Positions 1-5,658 of a stretch of 6,473 bases of DNA are shown piece by piece. A program made the position numbers and the translations under genes. A model generated the notes under the pieces. That model was not told where the DNA came from, did not search any database, and was given only the letters and a program-made list of their open reading frames with translations. The stretch comes from an uncultured Kroppenstedtia sp. (GTDB lineage: Bacteria > Bacillota > Bacilli > Thermoactinomycetales > DSM-45169): the NCBI GenBank assembly GCA_959600065.1, contig CAUGKZ010000101.1, positions 1-6,473 on the forward strand, read 5' to 3'. Position 1 is the first letter of the stretch. The number at the start of each line of letters is the position of its first letter.

Positions 1-549
1 CTTCATCAAGGAAGAAAAACCGCCAAAACCTATACTGTGGCGACTGGCCGATCTCAGAACTTAACGCCTGAGGGTACTTTTAAAGTTGTGACGAAATTCA
101 TCAAACCCGGCTGGAAAGGGATTGCCGGAGGATTGCCGAAAAACCCCTTGGGCGAACGATGGATCGGGATTCAAGTCAATGGAGACCAAGGCCGCACTTA
201 CGGAATTCACGGGACCAACCAGCCGAATTCCATCGGCACCCACGCCTCCAGCGGTTGTGTTCGAATGAAAAACCGAGATGTGATCGACCTGTACAAGCGG
301 GTACCCGCGGGAACCAAGGTCAAGATTCATAACGGAAAGCCAAATCCCAAGGTAACCACAACCTCAGGAAAGGTAACAGTGACTGCCCAACTCGCCAACA
401 TCCGCAAAGCCCCCTCTATGAGCGGACAGGTTTTGCAACGGGTAGTCGGTGGCAAGCAACTCAAAGCTATCGGCAAAAAGGGAAACTGGGTGAAAATTCG
501 CCTAAAGAACGGCCAAATCGCCTTTATCCATCAAAACATCGTCCGCTGA
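1..549 (+). CDS. L,D-transpeptidase (YkuD domain) with C-terminal SH3-like domain, 5'-truncated by window edge
   Basis: This is the 3' part of a gene for a cell-wall enzyme that makes 3-3 peptidoglycan cross-links or attaches proteins to the wall. The frame is open from base 1, and residues before the GTG at 37 (QGRKTAKTYTVATG) read as normal YkuD sequence, so the gene starts outside the window and 37 is not its start. Of 182 visible residues, about 1-115 are the catalytic domain. The signature HGT...GTHASSGCVRM spans about bases 208-267, with the catalytic His codon at 208-210 and the nucleophile Cys codon at 256-258. The TPEGTF stretch near base 67 is also typical of the family. Residues from about 120 to the end (VTAQLANIRKAPS...GNWVKIRLKNGQ) look like a bacterial SH3 wall-binding domain. 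A signal peptide or LysM domain could lie upstream but cannot be seen. The gene ends with TGA, followed directly by a strong terminator. Confidence 0.93.
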   Translation, partial: LHQGRKTAKTYTVATGRSQNLTPEGTFKVVTKFIKPGWKGIAGGLPKNPLGERWIGIQVNGDQGRTYGIHGTNQPNSIGTHASSGCVRMKNRDVIDLYKRVPAGTKVKIHNGKPNPKVTTTSGKVTVTAQLANIRKAPSMSGQVLQRVVGGKQLKAIGKKGNWVKIRLKNGQIAFIHQNIVR

Positions 550-557
550 AAGGACAA

Positions 558-598
558 CCAGTAAAGGCGCCCCGAAATGGGGTGCCTTTACTGGTTTT
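558..598 (+). terminator. Strong intrinsic terminator between convergent genes
   Basis: A 16-bp stem (558-573 with 579-594, one G·T wobble, four C-G pairs at the tip) closes a GAAAT loop and is followed by TTTTGT on the plus strand. It lies 8 bases after the transpeptidase stop and about 11 bases beyond the stop of the convergent lipoprotein gene. The hairpin can therefore serve both transcripts, although the T-run is better on the plus side (TTTT) than on the minus side (TTGTCC). Confidence 0.93.
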
Positions 599-609
599 GT
601 ACAGGACAT

Positions 610-1500
610 TTACATGGAGATTTCCCGTGCTTGATCCTTCACTTCCTGAGGCACTTCAATCGTTCCGTTAAATTTGCCAGTCATGGTGGTGGTGGTGGAC
701 TGTTCCATTTTGATGACACCGGCCACTCCACTTTCTTGAATCGGAAGCTCCAGTTCCATGGACTGATCCACTTTCTTTTGCTCATAGGTTTTCCGATCAA
801 TATGATAGACCTGCTCCAGTGCGTTCAGTTTGATGTCCGTTTCTTTGACGCTCACACCCACTTGTTTCATCGCCGGAACCAAGGCACCGGAGAGTTGCTG
901 CATCATCATATCTTTGATCTCTTTTTGTTCATCCGTCACTTTCAGTGTGATGATATACTCCTCATCCGTTTCTTCCATCTGAAAGGGGCTGTCTTGATCT
1001 CCCTTGAACTTGGAGAAGATGTCCTCCAGCATTTCCAAAGCCTTGGAAGGGTCCTCCGCCTGACCGCCGGTGGCTTTCCCCAAATCGGCACCTTTTCCTT
1101 TCACCCAGGTTCCGTCCAACTGCTGATAGATTTCATCCCCCACCTGGTAGGCTTCCATCTTGCTTGATTCCCCGCCCCCTTCTACTGTACCCGAAAATTG
1201 CATGGCTGCCGGGTTGTTGGTCATTTTGGCATCGATGTTGACTTTTTGATCGATTCCTTGAGTCTGACCCTCTGCTTCCAACTGGATTTTCTGGTCACCC
1301 TCCATCTTGTAGGTGAGTCCTTTTGCTTCCTTTGTCGCTTTTTGAGTTTTTGCAATCACTTGCCGGGTGGTCAACTTCTTCGCCGGCTTCTTCTCTTCCT
1401 TCTCCTCCCCCTTTTCCGCAGAAGGGCTTTGAGACAGGCAACCTGTGAACAGAAGGACTATTGGCAACGAAATCGCTAACAAACGGGATAAACGCAACAT
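610..1500 (-). CDS. Exported lipoprotein, DUF6612/LolA-LppX-like
   Basis: A predicted membrane-anchored lipoprotein of 296 residues. The N-terminus (MLRLSRLLAI...VLLFTGC) is a short signal peptide ending in a lipobox-like FTGC, so Cys21 would carry the lipid. Residues about 25-42 are a charged Glu/Lys linker. The rest alternates short beta-strand-like segments (YKMEGDQKIQLEAEG, VNIDAKMT, YQVGDEIYQQLDGTWVKG, EYIITLKV) with helices. This pattern is typical of Firmicute lipoproteins of the DUF6612 type, which I place near the LolA/LppX fold; the family call rests on pattern alone. The exact substrate is unknown; a lipid or other hydrophobic ligand is a family-level guess. The ATG start at 1500 is supported by GGGAGAGG (1516-1509) eight bases upstream. 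The gene looks monocistronic: it converges on the transpeptidase gene, and the upstream gap is 508 bases. I see no convincing sigma-A promoter directly upstream. Confidence 0.85.
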   Translation of the reverse strand: MLRLSRLLAISLPIVLLFTGCLSQSPSAEKGEEKEEKKPAKKLTTRQVIAKTQKATKEAKGLTYKMEGDQKIQLEAEGQTQGIDQKVNIDAKMTNNPAAMQFSGTVEGGGESSKMEAYQVGDEIYQQLDGTWVKGKGADLGKATGGQAEDPSKALEMLEDIFSKFKGDQDSPFQMEETDEEYIITLKVTDEQKEIKDMMMQQLSGALVPAMKQVGVSVKETDIKLNALEQVYHIDRKTYEQKKVDQSMELELPIQESGVAGVIKMEQSTTTTMTGKFNGTIEVPQEVKDQAREISM

Positions 1501-2008
1501 AGATGAATCCTCTCCCTACTCTGAAAATGGTAATCACCGAGTATGCTGATTCGCCTGATTTGAGGTAGGAAGTCCAATGCACCCCAGAGCTACTTCTACT
1601 CCCTCATCTCCCTGTGGCATAAGGAGAGAACGAACGCTTTTAAGCAGGATCCGTATCTTGTGGTAGGACGACTTTTTCACAATGCTTCCAGGCGACCTCT
1701 CTAAGACTTCTCCGCTACTTATTTAGGGCCTCAGCCCCTTTGGATTGTAGTGCCTGTGGTGCATCCTTGTTTTTCTGATTGTAGTACCTGTGGTGCATCC
1801 TTATTTTTCAAATTGTTGTGCCTATGGTGCATCCTTATTTTTCAGATTGTAGTGCCTATGGTGCATCCTCGATTTTAAAATGATTGTGATGGAACGCCTA
1901 CCTTCCGACTCCTGTTTTCTGATGAATCAACAACCTCAGATGATTATACAAACGGACCCATTGTCACACAAATAACTCCATATTTCTAGTATAAATACCA
2001 TTTTTATA
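1501..2008. other. 508-base gap: lipoprotein upstream region, tandem repeats, nadA trailer
   Basis: No gene is supported here. On the minus strand this is both the 3' trailer of nadA and the upstream region of the lipoprotein gene. It contains a weak GGGC-CTCA-GCCC hairpin (1726-1737), the 34-bp tandem repeat block (1743-1878), and an AT-only hairpin TATAAA-N7-TTTATA (1990-2008) touching the nadA stop. I see no GC-rich intrinsic terminator for nadA, so nadCA transcripts may run into the repeats. A 32-codon plus-strand open frame at 1880-1978 has no ribosome binding site and is not called. Confidence 0.7.
1743..1878. repeat. Four contiguous 34-bp tandem repeats
   Basis: Units start at 1743, 1777, 1811 and 1845, an exact 34-bp period with no spacers. 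All four keep the core TGGTGCATCCT; unit starts are GATTGTAG, GATTGTAG, AATTGTTG and GATTGTAG. Differences are scattered single bases, and the last unit diverges most at its 3' end. On the plus strand each unit can form a small hairpin (GTRCC-TRT-GGTGC), followed in units 1-3 by a T-rich tail (TTRTTTTT). Lack of unique spacers rules out a CRISPR array. Function is unknown. Confidence 0.95.
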
Positions 2009-3118
2009 TCACGTAATCGACAACATTCGATCCAAGGCCTGTTTAGCCCAGTAGGAGGTCTCTGGATCCACACTCACCTGATTGACCGGATGGCCTTCCA
2101 GCAAGCTCTCTAAAGCCCACAGCAGATGCGGAAGATCGATCCGATTCATAGTCAGACAAGGACACATCGTTCGACTGAGAAGCTGGATCTGCTGTTCGGG
2201 ATGATTTTGGGCGAGTCGTTGCACTAGATTCACCTCGGTACCTACAGCCCATTTGCTTCCGGGAGCAGCCTGTTGAATCCGGTGAATAATGTAGCTGGTA
2301 GATCCCTTTTCATCAGCGGCCTGAACCACATCAAAGGTACACTCGGGATGGACAATCACTCGGGTTTCCTGATCCTGCTCCCGCATTTGGCGAATCTGAT
2401 CCACAGTAAATTTGGTATGAACCGAGCAAAATCCCTTCCACAACAGAACACGAAGCTCCTCCATCGGTCCCTTCACTTCCTCCCACTGTCCATAGATCGG
2501 ATCCCAGACGGCCATCTGTTGCAAGGGGATTCCCATGGCATGGGAAGTGTTCCGTCCCAGGTGCTGATCCGGAAGGAACAGGATTCTCTTCTTTTGAGAA
2601 AAGGCCCATTTCAACACCCCTGCTGCGTTGGAAGAAGTACAGGTCACCCCACCATGACGACCGACAAAAGACTTGATGTCAGCGGAGGAATTAACATAGG
2701 TCACAGGCAGGATCGTATCCCCCAGTTCTTGCTGCATCACTTCCCAAGCCTCTTCAAGCTCATCGATGGTAGCCATATCCGCCATAGAACAACCGGCTCT
2801 TCGGTCAGGGAGGATCACGATCTGCTCCTCCTTGGTCAGGATATCTGCCGTTTCAGCCATGAAATGAACGCCACAGAACACGATATAGCTGGCTCGGCTC
2901 TGCCTTTCAGCAATTCGGGCCAACTCCAGGGAGTCCCCAGTGAAATCGGCGAAGCGAAACACCTCGTCCCGCTGATAATGATGCCCCATCATCACCAAAT
3001 CTCGGCCCAGTGTATCCTTGGCCTGCTGAATCCGCTCATCCATTTCCCTATTGGACAAGTGGCGGTAACTTTCTGGAAGAACAGATAAATTCGCCCTTAA
3101 CCGTTCCATATCGATCAT
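2009..3118 (-). CDS. nadA: Quinolinate synthase NadA
   Basis: NadA condenses iminoaspartate with dihydroxyacetone phosphate to quinolinate, in the cytoplasm, using a 4Fe-4S cluster. The product is 369 residues, close to the long Bacillus-type NadA (368 as I recall). Family motifs include GHHYQRDEV, FADFTGDSLELA, FCGVHFMAETAD, LPDRRAGCSMADM, YVNSSADIKSFVG, LPDQHLGRNT, HPECTFDVV, GTEVNLVQR and MCPCLTMNRIDLPHLLW. The cluster cysteines, by alignment to the B. subtilis protein from memory, are Cys110, Cys231 and Cys321. The frame is open back to 3178, but that would add 20 unrelated residues inside nadC. The ATG at 3118 overlaps the nadC stop (ATGA) and places PESY 14 residues in, as in B. subtilis. 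AAGGAG lies only two bases before this ATG, so the ATG at 3109 (11-base spacing, 366 residues) is the alternative. Translation is probably coupled to nadC. Confidence 0.97.
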   Translation of the reverse strand: MIDMERLRANLSVLPESYRHLSNREMDERIQQAKDTLGRDLVMMGHHYQRDEVFRFADFTGDSLELARIAERQSRASYIVFCGVHFMAETADILTKEEQIVILPDRRAGCSMADMATIDELEEAWEVMQQELGDTILPVTYVNSSADIKSFVGRHGGVTCTSSNAAGVLKWAFSQKKRILFLPDQHLGRNTSHAMGIPLQQMAVWDPIYGQWEEVKGPMEELRVLLWKGFCSVHTKFTVDQIRQMREQDQETRVIVHPECTFDVVQAADEKGSTSYIIHRIQQAAPGSKWAVGTEVNLVQRLAQNHPEQQIQLLSRTMCPCLTMNRIDLPHLLWALESLLEGHPVNQVSVDPETSYWAKQALDRMLSIT

Positions 3119-3957
3119 CTCTCCTTCTCTTGAATCTTCAGACTGATATCCAAGGCTTGAACCGAATGAGTCAACCATCCCAAAGAGATGAAATCCACAC
3201 CGGTCTTGGCCACTTCACGAGCAGTTTCAGGGGTGATGTTACCCGATGCTTCCGTCCAGACCCGACCACCCGCGATGGATACAGCCTCCCGCAGGCACTC
3301 CAGGGCCATATTGTCCAACAGGATCCCATCCACATCGAGATCGGCTGCTTCCACTACCTGTTCTAGAGTGTCTGCCTCCACCTCCACTTGAACCATGTGG
3401 CCCACCCGAGAGCGGACCTGCTCCACTGCTTTCCGCATACTGCCAACCACGGCGATATGGTTATCTTTGATCATCACTCCGTGACTGAGCCCTAATCGAT
3501 GATTGATCCCACCCCCAGACCGGACCGCATACTTCTCCAGCATCCTCAGCCCCGGTGTGGTTTTTCGGGTATCCAATACCTGACAGTCCAATCCTTCCAG
3601 CACATCCACCACCTGACGAGTGACCGTGGCGATCCCGGACAGACGTTGCAAAAAATTGAGTGCCACCCGTTCCCCGGTGAGCAGAGCCTGGGTGGTTCCT
3701 ACTATCCGGGCCAAGACGGCACCGGGAGAAACTCGCTCCCCCTCTGCCACCTCGCAGATCAACCGCATGTTTGGGTCCAATTGGCGAAAAACTTCTTCCA
3801 CTACCGGCAATCCCGCCACCACCCCGTTTCCCTTTGCCAGGAAGATTCCTGTGGTTCTCTGCCCCACCGTCACCAGGGATTCCGTGGTCCAATCCCCTGC
3901 TCCGATATCTTCATTCAATGCTTCACTTACCAGCGGTCTCAGTTGTAACCGGTTCAA
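3115..3957 (-). CDS. nadC: Nicotinate-nucleotide pyrophosphorylase (carboxylating) NadC
   Basis: NadC (quinolinate phosphoribosyltransferase) converts quinolinate and PRPP to nicotinate mononucleotide, CO2 and pyrophosphate, the step after NadA. The 280 residues show the N-terminal EDIGAGDWTTE, LTGERVALNFLQRLSGIAT (94-112), DTRKTTPGLR (129-138), GGGINHR (148-154), IKDNH (163-167), VEVE (191-194), LLDNM (213-217) and EASGNI (236-241). These cover the substrate- and PRPP-binding Arg, Lys, His and Asp/Glu positions of the family, with none missing. The start is TTG at 3957, with GGAGGGG ending about seven bases upstream. An upstream ATG at 3985 is in another frame. NadC is the promoter-proximal gene of a two-gene nadC-nadA operon. 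In B. subtilis nadB precedes it; here only non-coding DNA does. Confidence 0.97.
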   Translation of the reverse strand: MNRLQLRPLVSEALNEDIGAGDWTTESLVTVGQRTTGIFLAKGNGVVAGLPVVEEVFRQLDPNMRLICEVAEGERVSPGAVLARIVGTTQALLTGERVALNFLQRLSGIATVTRQVVDVLEGLDCQVLDTRKTTPGLRMLEKYAVRSGGGINHRLGLSHGVMIKDNHIAVVGSMRKAVEQVRSRVGHMVQVEVEADTLEQVVEAADLDVDGILLDNMALECLREAVSIAGGRVWTEASGNITPETAREVAKTGVDFISLGWLTHSVQALDISLKIQEKER

Positions 3958-4003
3958 CTGTCATCCCCTCCACAGATGATTTCATCTCGCTCCCTATATA
4001 GCG

Positions 4004-4035
4004 GGTGACAGAAAACTTCGATGCGAAGGTTCACC
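4004..4035 (-). other. Predicted hairpin in the nadC leader
   Basis: Read on the minus strand, GGTGA (4035-4031) can pair with TCACC (4008-4004). Inside, CTTCG-CAT-CGAAG (4028-4016) forms a perfect 5-bp stem with a 3-base loop, followed by TTTTC. The element ends about 46 bases before the nadC start codon. It resembles a weak attenuator or leader stem. The stem is too short and the T-run too poor to call a terminator. Confidence 0.35.
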
Positions 4036-4070
4036 TCTGCCCACCTTTGCTCACACCCCACAATAAAAAG

Positions 4071-4088
4071 ATTGTGAAATAATGATCA
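4071..4088 (+). repeat. Left arm of 18-bp perfect inverted repeat, with Rex-like half-site
   Basis: ATTGTGAAATAATGATCA here is the exact reverse complement of 4256-4273. It holds a complete TTGTGAA half-site; the other half (TGATCAT) matches the Rex palindrome poorly, about 3 of 7. Its first six bases also form CACAAT-N6-ATTGTG with 4059-4064, a possible small hairpin. It lies in the nadC leader. Confidence 0.85.
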
Positions 4089-4178
4089 TGTCGGTGCTCA
4101 CATCTCTCCACACTGACCCTCTGGCGCACCTTCTCACCATGAGTCCCACCCACTGAACACTGCAAAATCGATACCATC

Positions 4179-4196
4179 TTGTGATTATATTCACAA
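4179..4196. promoter_or_regulatory. Rex-type (NADH/NAD+ redox repressor) operator candidate over a nadCA -10 box
   Basis: TTGTGATTATATTCACAA matches the Gram-positive Rex consensus TTGTGAA-N4-TTCACAA at 13 of 14 half-site bases (consensus from memory). On the minus strand the site contains a perfect TATAAT (4189-4184), which could be a -10 box for nadCA, though no good -35 lies at the right distance. If that -10 is used, a bound repressor would block polymerase. If the promoter at 4221-4248 is used, the site sits just downstream of the start and could act as a roadblock. The same palindrome also fits the CRP/FNR consensus TGTGA-N6-TCACA, so an Fnr-type regulator is the main alternative. Confidence 0.6.
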
Positions 4197-4220
4197 ATAT
4201 TTCAACAAAAAGTCATCTCT

Positions 4221-4248
4221 ATTCTCTCAGGAAGAGGGGATTTGTCAA
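4221..4248 (-). promoter_or_regulatory. Candidate sigma-A promoter for nadC-nadA
   Basis: The minus strand reads TTGACA (4248-4243, 6/6), a 16-base spacer and GAGAAT (4226-4221, 4/6), with an extended -10 TG one base before the -10 hexamer. The start would fall near 4214, giving a leader of about 257 bases before nadC. The perfect TATAAT at 4189-4184 is a competing -10. Confidence 0.45.
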
Positions 4249-4255
4249 GCTTTTT

Positions 4256-4273
4256 TGATCATTATTTCACAAT
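4256..4273 (-). repeat. Right arm of 18-bp perfect inverted repeat, with Rex-like half-site
   Basis: Read on the minus strand this is ATTGTGAAATAATGATCA, identical to the plus strand at 4071-4088. It also takes part in a separate perfect palindrome, TCATTAT-N6-ATAATGA (4259-4278). It lies just upstream of the -35 box of the candidate nadCA promoter and about 100 bases before nifS, so it could bind a regulator acting on either direction. Confidence 0.85.
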
Positions 4274-4290
4274 AATGAATCCCCGCCCTC

Positions 4291-4314
4291 TCGGTTCTCG
4301 TTATCTATAACCGA
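4291..4314. promoter_or_regulatory. Nested palindromes upstream of nifS
   Basis: TCGGTT (4291-4296) and AACCGA (4309-4314) form an inverted repeat with a 12-base interval. Within it lies a second perfect one, GTTAT-CT-ATAAC (4300-4311). The two are mutually exclusive as RNA hairpins but compatible as a DNA operator. They sit about 60-80 bases before the nifS start. I do not recognise the motif as that of a named regulator. Confidence 0.4.
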
Positions 4315-4372
4315 AACCCACGCCAAATTCTCACGAACCATACCATCGGCCCATCACAGGAGGCTGACAAAA

Positions 4373-5521
4373 ATGAAATCATTATATCTTGACCATGGGG
4401 CCACCACCCCCTTGCGAAAAGAAGTGCAAGAATCCATGGTCCGTGCCATGATGGAGACATTCGCCAATCCCGGAAGTCTTCACGATCCGGGACAACAAGC
4501 ATTTGAATTAACTGAGGAAGCCCGGCTTCAGGTGGCTCAATCCATCGGCAGCTCCCCGCGGGAAATCCTGTTTACAGGTGGAGGAAGTGAAGCCAACAAT
4601 ATGGCCATCCTGGGAGCAGCCCGTAAACATCGACAACGGGGGAATCATATCATCACTACCCAAGTCGAACATCCCTCTGTGTTGGAAACCTGCCGCCAAC
4701 TGGAACGTGAAGGATTCTCCGTCACATTTTTGCCCGTAGACGAGTGGGGAGGTATTCGGATCAGGGATCTGGAAAGAGCCATCACTCCCACAACCATTCT
4801 TATCTCAGTCATGGCCGCCAACAATGAGGTGGGAACCTTGCAGCCGATCCGCGAAGCTGCCTCTCTGTCAAAGGAGCGAGGCATCCTGTTTCACACTGAC
4901 GCCATACAGTTCTTTGGGAAAATTCCTGTCAATGTGCGGGAATGGGGTGTCGATCTGTTTAGCCTCAGCGGCCATAAAGTGGGAGGACCCAAGGGAACGG
5001 GGGTTCTGTTTTTACGCAAGGGGGTACGGGTGGATCCAATCCTGTTCGGAGGGGGCCAAGAGCGGGGACTTCGTCCCGGTACCTTGAATGTGCCTGGAAT
5101 TGTTGGACTGGGATCCGCCTGCCGACTGGCGGCCTCCGAAGTAAACCAGACTCGGGAAACTATGGCCCGATTACGGGATCTGCTATGGAAGCGAATCTGT
5201 AATGAGATAGGCGACACTCGTTTAAACGGGCATCCCCTTCACCGTCTCCCCAACAATCTGAATATCTCCTTTGATCGATTGGAGGGACAGGCCGTGCTTT
5301 TAGAATTGAACCGGTGGAATGTGGCGGTATCCAGTGGATCCGCCTGCAGTTCCGGAAAACAAGCACCTTCCCACGTCTTGAAAGCCATGGGGCAATCCGA
5401 CGAAGCAGCCTACCAAAGTCTGCGAATCACCTGGGGACCCCAGACTACAGAAGAAGAAATCCACCTCCTGACCGAAAGATTAAAGAAGGCGGTTTCTGAC
5501 CTCCGCTCCCGCCTCCCCTGA
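4373..5521 (+). CDS. nifS: NifS/IscS-type cysteine desulfurase beside the nad operon
   Basis: A PLP enzyme of 382 residues that takes sulfur from cysteine as an enzyme-bound persulfide for Fe-S cluster assembly. Motifs in order: LDHGATTPL (6-14), GGGSEANN (69-76), VEHPSV with His100, AANNEVGTLQPI (148-159), HTDAIQ with Asp176 and Gln179, SLSGHKVGGPKG with the PLP-binding Lys202, RPGTLNVPG (234-242), and the mobile catalytic loop SSGSACSSGK with Cys325. No key residue is missing. The N-terminal motif has Gly where Ala is usual (DHGATT for D-x-AATT), a minor variant. The ATG at 4373 has AGGAGG nine bases upstream. Divergence from nadCA mirrors the B. subtilis nad locus, where NifS is needed for NAD synthesis, so its likely client is the NadA cluster. 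In B. subtilis niaR/yrxA follows nifS; here an unrelated gene does. The class is certain; NadA as specific client is inference. Confidence 0.95.
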   Translation: MKSLYLDHGATTPLRKEVQESMVRAMMETFANPGSLHDPGQQAFELTEEARLQVAQSIGSSPREILFTGGGSEANNMAILGAARKHRQRGNHIITTQVEHPSVLETCRQLEREGFSVTFLPVDEWGGIRIRDLERAITPTTILISVMAANNEVGTLQPIREAASLSKERGILFHTDAIQFFGKIPVNVREWGVDLFSLSGHKVGGPKGTGVLFLRKGVRVDPILFGGGQERGLRPGTLNVPGIVGLGSACRLAASEVNQTRETMARLRDLLWKRICNEIGDTRLNGHPLHRLPNNLNISFDRLEGQAVLLELNRWNVAVSSGSACSSGKQAPSHVLKAMGQSDEAAYQSLRITWGPQTTEEEIHLLTERLKKAVSDLRSRLP

Positions 5522-5658
5522 TCCTCTTCATGAACTCTTTTACCATCAAAAATCGGGAAATATCTCACTTTCGCCAAGACAACCCTTTCGGTTTTTGTTA
5601 CACTTAGGATGGATGCGGAAAACGACGTAAGCTTTTGACGGAGGGAGGGGAACTAAAA

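Larger units (their letters stand above)
3958..4372. promoter_or_regulatory. Divergent nadC / nifS control region (415 bases), no nadB
   Basis: This gap separates the divergent nadCA and nifS genes. I find no open frame resembling nadB and no FAD-binding GxGxxG coding remnant. The centre and nifS side are AT-rich and carry several palindromes: a Rex-like operator, an 18-bp inverted repeat, and further small inverted repeats. The nadC-proximal part is richer in G+C and forms the nadC leader, about 220-260 bases depending on the promoter used. The nifS start has AGGAGG (4358-4363) nine bases before its ATG. I could not assign a convincing nifS promoter; TATTCT (4220-4225) and TATAAC (4306-4311) are -10-like but lack a matching -35. 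Confidence 0.8.

Noticed and set aside
577..1167. Plus-strand open frame antisense to the lipoprotein gene
   Set aside because: It starts inside the transpeptidase terminator, and its His/Phe/Leu-rich translation is typical of an antisense shadow.
1743..1878. Possible CRISPR array
   Set aside because: The 34-bp units are contiguous with no unique spacers, the units vary internally, and no cas genes are nearby.
1880..1978. 32-codon plus-strand frame after the tandem repeats
   Set aside because: No ribosome binding site and no protein-like features.
1990..2008. AT-only hairpin after nadA as its terminator
   Set aside because: The stem is six A-T pairs with no GC and no following T-run, so it is unlikely to terminate.
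2273..3088. Long plus-strand open frame (271 codons)
   Set aside because: It lies wholly antisense to nadA, which has full family motifs. The frame has no ribosome binding site or recognisable protein features.
3119..3178. NadA start at 3178, giving 389 residues
   Set aside because: The extra 20 residues lie inside nadC and look unlike any NadA N-terminus. The ATG at 3118 matches the B. subtilis start and gives an ATGA overlap.
4004..4045. T-box riboswitch in the nadC leader (AGAGGTGAACCTTCGC looks vaguely like a T-box motif)
   Set aside because: The conserved AGGGTGGNACCGCG is not matched, no Stem I elements or specifier loop can be seen, and there is no strong terminator after it.
4051..4140. 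29-codon upstream open frame in the nadC leader (minus strand, ATG at 4140)
   Set aside because: Only a weak G-rich stretch lies upstream and the peptide has no recognisable feature. Not enough to call.
5581..5597. Intrinsic terminator after nifS (AACC-CTTTC-GGTT then TTT)
   Set aside because: A 4-bp stem is too weak to call, so read-through from nifS into the next gene remains possible.
5531..5608. 25-codon plus-strand frame after nifS
   Set aside because: No ribosome binding site, and it overlaps the likely promoter region of the next gene.
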